Source: Amycolatopsis sp. cg9 (GTDB taxonomy: Bacteria > Actinomycetota > Actinomycetes > Mycobacteriales > Pseudonocardiaceae). From it: 64,000 nt of DNA. The position numbers and the translations under genes are program-made. The stretch covers positions 4,774,001 through 4,838,000 of the forward strand of contig NZ_CP166850.1 of assembly GCF_041346945.1 (NCBI RefSeq). Direction: 5' to 3'. Below, in pieces: positions 60,166 to 64,000 of this stretch. Position 1 is the stretch's first letter. Every line of letters starts with the position of its first letter. The notes under the pieces are model-generated. The model saw only the letters and a list, made by a program, of their open reading frames with translations. It was not told where the DNA came from and searched no databases.

Positions 60166-61074
60166 ATGACCGGTTTAGAGATCGACGCGATCTCCAAACG
60201 CTACGGCGACGTGGTCGCTCTGCGGGAAATGACCTTCGACGTCCGGCCGGGCGAATTGTTCGGGTTCGTCGGCAGCAACGGGGCCGGCAAGACCACGACC
60301 ATGCGCATCGCGCTCGGCGTGCTGTCCGCCGACACCGGCGAAGTCCGCTACGACGGGCAGCCGGTGACGCACGAAACGCGGCGCCACATCGGGTACATGC
60401 CCGAAGAACGCGGGCTCTACCCGAAGATGAAGGTGGCCGAGCAGCTGACGTACCTCGCGCGGCTGCACGGCATGTCCGCGGCCGACGCGGCGGCGTCGAC
60501 GGAGAAGTGGACCGAACGGCTGGGGGTCGCCGCCCGCCGGGAAGACGAGGTGCAGAAGCTCAGCCTCGGCAACCAGCAGCGCGTCCAGCTGGCCGCGGCG
60601 CTGGTGCACGAGCCGCGGATCCTGGTGCTCGACGAGCCGTTCTCCGGCCTCGACCCGGTCGCGGTCGACGTGATGAGCGCGGTGCTCAAGGAAAAGGCCG
60701 CCGAGGGCGTGCCGGTCGTGTTCTCCAGCCACCAGCTCGACCTCGTCGAGCGGCTGTGCGACCGGGTCGGCATCGTCCGGAGTGGACAGATGGTCGAGGT
60801 CGGCACGGTCGGCGAGCTGCGGGCCGGCGGGGCCGTGCGGCTGCGCGTCGACGTCCCCGAGGCCGGTGCCGGCTGGGCCGACGGCGTCGCGGGCGTGCGG
60901 GTGCTCGGCCGCAAGGGCACGGTCACCGAACTGGAGCTGGGCGACGGCGCCGACGACCAGGACGTCCTCAAGGCCGCGCTGGCCACCGGGCCGGTGCGCG
61001 AGTTCGCGCGCGAGCAGCCGACGCTGGCCGATCTGTTCCGTTCCGTCGTGACGACCGAGGAGGTTCCCGCATGA
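60166..61074 (+). CDS. ABC transporter ATP-binding protein (NatA-like)
   Basis: The 302-residue ATPase has Walker A GSNGAGKTTT, signature LSLGNQQRVQLAAAL, Walker B LVLDEPFSGLDP and H-loop FSSHQLDLVE. The C-terminal 75 residues are a DUF4162-type regulatory domain. It forms an ATGA-overlapping pair with the following NatB-like permease. It could export Na+ or a drug; the substrate is not defined. Divergent from fasR by 131 bases, both promoters with a TAGGATCGC element. Confidence 0.92.
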   Translation: MTGLEIDAISKRYGDVVALREMTFDVRPGELFGFVGSNGAGKTTTMRIALGVLSADTGEVRYDGQPVTHETRRHIGYMPEERGLYPKMKVAEQLTYLARLHGMSAADAAASTEKWTERLGVAARREDEVQKLSLGNQQRVQLAAALVHEPRILVLDEPFSGLDPVAVDVMSAVLKEKAAEGVPVVFSSHQLDLVERLCDRVGIVRSGQMVEVGTVGELRAGGAVRLRVDVPEAGAGWADGVAGVRVLGRKGTVTELELGDGADDQDVLKAALATGPVREFAREQPTLADLFRSVVTTEEVPA

Positions 61075-62291
61075 ACAGCCCGCTCCCGGACGTCCGGATG
61101 AGCCCGATGAGCGCGGTGGGCCTGGTCGCCTCCCGCGAGATCAGCACCCGCGTGAAGTCGAAGGCCTACCGCGTCACCACCGTGGTCATGCTGCTGCTGA
61201 TCGTCGTCGGCATCGTGCTGATCAAGCTGATCTCGGGCGGCGGCGGCGCCGACTCGACGGTCGGCTACACCCCGGCGACGGCGCCGTTCGCGGCGCCGCT
61301 GAAGGCCGGGGGGCAGGCCGTCGGCGAGACCATCGACGTCACGCAGTTCGCCGACGAAGCCGCCGGGCGCGCCAAGCTGGCCGACGGCTCGATCGACGCG
61401 CTGCTCACCGGCGACGGCAAGACCGTGCACGTCCAGGTGAAGAAGGACCTCGACGGCAAGCTCTCGAACGTGCTGCAGCTGCTGTCCCGGCAGGTCGCGC
61501 TCGACCAGCAGATCACCGCGCTGGGCGGGAACCCGGCGCAGTTCGAAGCGGCCGTCTCGGCCGCGAAGTTCATCGAAGACCCGCCGCTGGAGCAGCCGTA
61601 CGACTACAACGGCCAGCAGCTGGTGCTGGGCATCGCGGCCGGCATCCTGATCTACCTCTCGCTGATGATCAACGGCCAGAGCGTGGCGCAGGGCGTGGTC
61701 GAGGAAAAGACGTCACGGGTCGTGGAACTGCTGCTGTCGACGATCAAGCCGTGGCAGCTGATGGCCGGGAAGGTGCTCGGCATCGGCGTGGTCGGGCTGA
61801 TCCAGATGCTCGTGATCGGGGCCGGCGGGGTGATCGCCGGACTGGCGGCCGGGGTGCTCACGATTTCCGTTTCGGCCGCCGTCGGGACGGTCGTCTGGCT
61901 GATCGTCTGGTACCTGCTCGGGTTCTTCATGTACTCGATCGTGTTCGCCGCGCTGGGCGCGCTGGTTTCGCGCCAGGAAGACGTCGGCGGCGCGACGATG
62001 CCCGCGTTGATGTTCGTGATCGCCGGGTACGTCGTCGGCATTTCCGTGCTGCCGTCCGACCCGGGGAACACGTTCGTCGAGGTGCTTTCCGTGATTCCGG
62101 TCTTCGCGCCGACGCTGATGCCGATGCGGCTGGCGATGGGCGGGGTCCCGGTGTGGGAAGCCGTGGTGTCGGTGGGGCTGGTGGTGCTGATGATCCCGGG
62201 GCTGATCTGGCTCGCCGCGCGGATCTACCGGAACGCGGTCATGCGCAGTGGCGCGAAGGTGAAACTGCGCGACGCCCTGCGCGCCGCCTGA
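61071..62291 (+). CDS. ABC-2 type permease (NatB-like)
   Basis: The 406-residue protein has one N-terminal helix (TTVVMLLLIVVGIVLIKLI), a long outside loop (about residues 55-190) and five to six helices after it. The VVEEKTSRVVELLLSTIKPWQLMAGK segment is the signature of NatB/DUF3667-type ABC-2 permeases. Its ATG overlaps the ATPase stop (ATGA). Two hairpins follow its stop. Confidence 0.92.
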   Translation: MNSPLPDVRMSPMSAVGLVASREISTRVKSKAYRVTTVVMLLLIVVGIVLIKLISGGGGADSTVGYTPATAPFAAPLKAGGQAVGETIDVTQFADEAAGRAKLADGSIDALLTGDGKTVHVQVKKDLDGKLSNVLQLLSRQVALDQQITALGGNPAQFEAAVSAAKFIEDPPLEQPYDYNGQQLVLGIAAGILIYLSLMINGQSVAQGVVEEKTSRVVELLLSTIKPWQLMAGKVLGIGVVGLIQMLVIGAGGVIAGLAAGVLTISVSAAVGTVVWLIVWYLLGFFMYSIVFAALGALVSRQEDVGGATMPALMFVIAGYVVGISVLPSDPGNTFVEVLSVIPVFAPTLMPMRLAMGGVPVWEAVVSVGLVVLMIPGLIWLAARIYRNAVMRSGAKVKLRDALRAA

Positions 62292-62310
62292 GGTTCGCCG
62301 ATTGTTCACC

Positions 62311-62342
62311 CGGCCCTCGGACGCTTCGGTGTCCGGGGGCCG
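62311..62342 (+). terminator. Hairpin after the NatB-like permease gene
   Basis: A 12-bp GC-rich stem (one T-G position) with an 8-base loop lies 19 bases past the stop codon; a probable terminator of the ABC operon. Confidence 0.6.
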
Positions 62343-62366
62343 GAACACTGTTGTCCGATAAATGCT

Positions 62367-62412
62367 CGAGGCCGCCCGGCGCTCGCGGTTTACGCTGCGC
62401 CGGACGGCCTCG
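62367..62412. other. Large hairpin upstream of the channel-like gene
   Basis: Two 16-base arms (62367-62382 and 62397-62412) pair at 15 positions around a 14-base loop. It may be a second terminator stem or a leader structure of the following gene. Confidence 0.5.
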
Positions 62413-62601
62413 TCTCCCCGGTCCCCACCGGTAGAACCAGTATGGCCACCGGTGATCTTTCCGCGCCAGTCGTCTCACTCGATCGTGGGGCGCACGAGTT
62501 GCCGCCGCTGGGTACCTGATCAACGATCCGGTGCAACACAGCGGCACCACCCCGAATCCGCGGGTGGAGATTCGGGCGCAAAACCCGTGGAGGGAGTCGG
62601 T

Positions 62602-63375
62602 ATGGGCCAGCAACTGAAGGACGGGCTCGGGCAGGCGTGGAACCTGGTGGCCACGTTCGTCCCGAAACTCGTGGGATTCTTGATCATCCTGCTGATCGGC
62701 TGGCTGATCGCGAAGGCGGTTTCGAAAGCGCTGGGGCTCGTCCTCGGGAAAGTCGGGTTCGGGAAACTCGTCGAGAAGACCGGTCTTTCCGGGAACATCG
62801 GCAGCCAGAAGATCGACGCGGCCGGGATCCTCGTCAAATTGGTGTACTACTTCATCCTGCTGATCGCGCTGCAGCTGGCGTTCGGCGTGTTCGGGCCGAC
62901 GAACCCGGTGAGCCAGCTGCTCAACGACATCATCGCGTTCCTGCCGCGGATCGTGGTCGCGCTGGTGCTCGTCGTGGTGGCCGCGGCCATCGCGAAGGTC
63001 GTGCGGGACGTCGTCGCGTCGGCGCTGTCCGGCCGGGGCGCGGCGCGCCCGCTCTCGATGGCGGCCTACTGGCTGATCATGGCGTTCGGCATCATCGCCG
63101 CCCTCGGCCAGGTGAACATCGCGACGGCGATCACCGGCCCGGTCCTGATCGCGGTCCTCGCCACGATCGGCGGCGTGATCGTCGTCGGCTTCGGCGGCGG
63201 CCTGATCAAGCCGGCCCAGGACCGCTGGCGCGGCTGGATGGCCAACATGGAGCACCAGCTGGAGACGCCGCAGCAGCGCACCGGCGAGATGGGCACCGCC
63301 GAGCGGCCGCGGATGCCGGTGGGGGCGGACAACACCCCGACGCCGCCGGCCGGCACCCCGCGTCCCCAGATCTGA
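62602..63375 (+). CDS. CmpX/small-conductance channel-like membrane protein
   Basis: The 257-residue protein has four to five transmembrane helices (LVGFLIILLIGWLIAKAVSKALGLVLGK as the first, then IVVALVLVVVAAAIAKVVRDVV, and TGPVLIAVLATIGGVIVVGFGGGL) and a hydrophilic C-terminus. The first segment fits the conserved transmembrane-helix family (TM_helix, CmpX-like) related to mechanosensitive channels, without the MscS pore beta domain. AGGGAG precedes the ATG at 62602. It may act in osmotic or envelope stress. It is followed by the 63441 repeat. Confidence 0.8.
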   Translation: MGQQLKDGLGQAWNLVATFVPKLVGFLIILLIGWLIAKAVSKALGLVLGKVGFGKLVEKTGLSGNIGSQKIDAAGILVKLVYYFILLIALQLAFGVFGPTNPVSQLLNDIIAFLPRIVVALVLVVVAAAIAKVVRDVVASALSGRGAARPLSMAAYWLIMAFGIIAALGQVNIATAITGPVLIAVLATIGGVIVVGFGGGLIKPAQDRWRGWMANMEHQLETPQQRTGEMGTAERPRMPVGADNTPTPPAGTPRPQI

Positions 63376-63440
63376 CCGGGTAGCGGCGGGAACGGGCTCG
63401 GCGGACGAGGAAGCCGGGTGGTTCTGGCTGCTGCTGCGGT

Positions 63441-63493
63441 GTCGCGAATGACTCATTGGGGACCTCCGCGGTCCCCAATGAGTCATTCGCGAC
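63441..63493. repeat. Perfect 24-bp inverted repeat, GTCGCGAATGACTCATT family
   Basis: Arms 63441-63464 and 63470-63493 are exact reverse complements around the 5-base loop TCCGC. The sequence shares 26 bases with the element at 42364-42389 and 19 bases with 42400-42418. It lies between the channel-like and MOSC genes and has no T-run. Probably a dispersed intergenic element. Confidence 0.9.
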
Positions 63494-63559
63494 CTTGGTG
63501 GAGCTGTTGCCATCGGGCCGGGAGCGCCGTCTTGGCTTCAAGACGTCCCGGGCGGGCAC

Positions 63560-63565
63560 TACGCT
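63560..63565 (+). promoter_or_regulatory. -10 box (TACGCT) of MOSC gene, leaderless type
   Basis: TACGCT ends 6 bases before the ATG at 63572, the same arrangement as at 767-772 and 54493-54498. Confidence 0.45.
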
Positions 63566-63571
63566 GGGGCG

Positions 63572-64000
63572 ATGGGGGTCGTGGCGGCGCTCTGGCGCTA
63601 TCCGGTGAAGTCGATGGCGGGCGAGCGGCTGGCCGAGGTGGCGGTCGGGGAGCGCGGCCTCGAGGGCGACCGCCTGTACGCGGTCCGGGATCCCGAAGGC
63701 CGGTTCGGCAGCGGCAAGAACTCCACCCGGTTCCGGCGGATGCCGGGCCTGCACGCGTTCGCCGCGCGCTACGACGGCGCCGTCCCGGTGCTGACCTTCC
63801 CGGACGGGCGCGTGCTCCGCGGGGACGCCGCGGGCGTGCACGCCGAGCTCGCCGCCGCGCTGGACTTCCCCGGCGTCGAGCTGGCGAAGGAAGCGGACAT
63901 CCCGCACCACGACGAAGCCGACGTCCACCTGGTCACGACGTCTTCGCTGGCCTGGCTGGCCGAACGCGCGCCCGGGGTCGCGCTGGACGAGCGGCGGTTC
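63572..64000 (+). CDS. MOSC-domain protein, N-terminal part (cut by window end)
   Basis: The frame is open from the ATG at 63572 to the window end (143 residues). The start MGVVAALWRYPVKSMAGERL and the following LEGDRLYAVRDPEG are typical of the MOSC N-terminal beta-barrel domain found in molybdenum cofactor sulfurase-like proteins and YcbX/YiiM-type enzymes. The MOSC catalytic domain with its Cys would lie beyond the right edge. It may transfer sulfur or handle N-hydroxylated compounds; the missing half prevents a finer call. Confidence 0.85.
   Translation, partial: MGVVAALWRYPVKSMAGERLAEVAVGERGLEGDRLYAVRDPEGRFGSGKNSTRFRRMPGLHAFAARYDGAVPVLTFPDGRVLRGDAAGVHAELAAALDFPGVELAKEADIPHHDEADVHLVTTSSLAWLAERAPGVALDERRF

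Larger units (their letters stand above)
62292..62601. other. Gap with two hairpins, no gene
   Basis: These 310 bases lie between the NatB-like gene and the small channel-like gene. They contain a 12-bp stem with one mismatch (62311-62322 and 62331-62342) and a 16-bp arm pair with one mismatch (62367-62382 and 62397-62412). The rest, to the AGGGAG ribosome binding site at 62591-62596, has no clear promoter or coding frame. Confidence 0.65.

Overview
The window is about 64 kb of very GC-rich, densely packed DNA from an actinomycete chromosome. A mycothione reductase (mycothiol chemistry), a FasR-type regulator beside fabD-fabH-acpP-fabF, an Lsr2-like nucleoid protein, a split-alpha transhydrogenase, a DesA3-like desaturase with its reductase, and many GTG starts all fit a member of the Pseudonocardiales. 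Amycolatopsis or a close relative is my best guess; this is inferred from gene content, not from a database match. Both ends cut genes: an M50 protease on the left and a MOSC-domain protein on the right. I saw no rRNA, tRNA, CRISPR array, transposase, prophage or biosynthetic gene cluster, so this looks like core chromosome with a few lineage-specific insertions.

Bases 1-7300 keep an order also known from mycobacteria: rip1, ispG, a GNAT protein, a penicillin-binding lipoprotein, map. A small coiled-coil protein and an AraC regulator/VOC pair are inserted. Bases 7300-10500 hold a leftward unit of an RHH (HicB-like) regulator, a DUF4097 protein and a DrrA/DrrB-type ABC exporter. It starts at a promoter that appears leaderless and is covered by a 30-bp palindrome. 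Bases 10500-20500 hold a GntR/MFS divergent pair, an HTH regulator flanked by TTAACTGTTAA sites in front of a large secreted S1 protease, mycothione reductase, a lipoprotein peptidase, a secreted trypsin, an ElaA-like acetyltransferase and bioF.

Bases 20500-32500 carry a DEAD-box helicase with an RGG tail and a long upstream region, a RIO kinase, two FAD oxidoreductases, an MBL hydrolase with a divergent LysR regulator, a SUFU-domain protein, GNAT proteins, YaaA, a D-2-hydroxyacid dehydrogenase and a VOC protein. Bases 32500-42600 hold proS, two membrane proteins of unknown function, an MprF-like DUF2156 membrane protein, a HAD phosphatase, a membrane protein behind a palindromic operator, YjbQ and a two-component system. 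Bases 42600-49800 hold a desaturase/reductase pair with a divergent TetR regulator, the pntA1-pntA2-pntB-lplA operon and an Lsr2-like protein whose DNA-binding half is replaced by a histone-H1-like tail.

Bases 49900-64000 hold a dihydrolipoamide-dehydrogenase-like flavoprotein, a large Pro/Ala-rich membrane protein with a 33-bp tandem repeat, DUF3145, the type II fatty-acid synthase cluster with fasR, an ABC-2 transporter pair, a small channel-like membrane protein and the MOSC gene.

The least ordinary signals are regulatory or architectural: the Lsr2/H1-like hybrid, the HTH-protease module, the leaderless operator-promoter of the HicB-like/DUF4097/ABC unit, the palindromes at 38811-38872, and a family of dispersed perfect inverted repeats. 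Many genes have a TANNNT -10 box only 6-7 bases before the start codon, which suggests widespread leaderless transcripts. Nothing here amounts to a clearly new defence or biosynthetic system.
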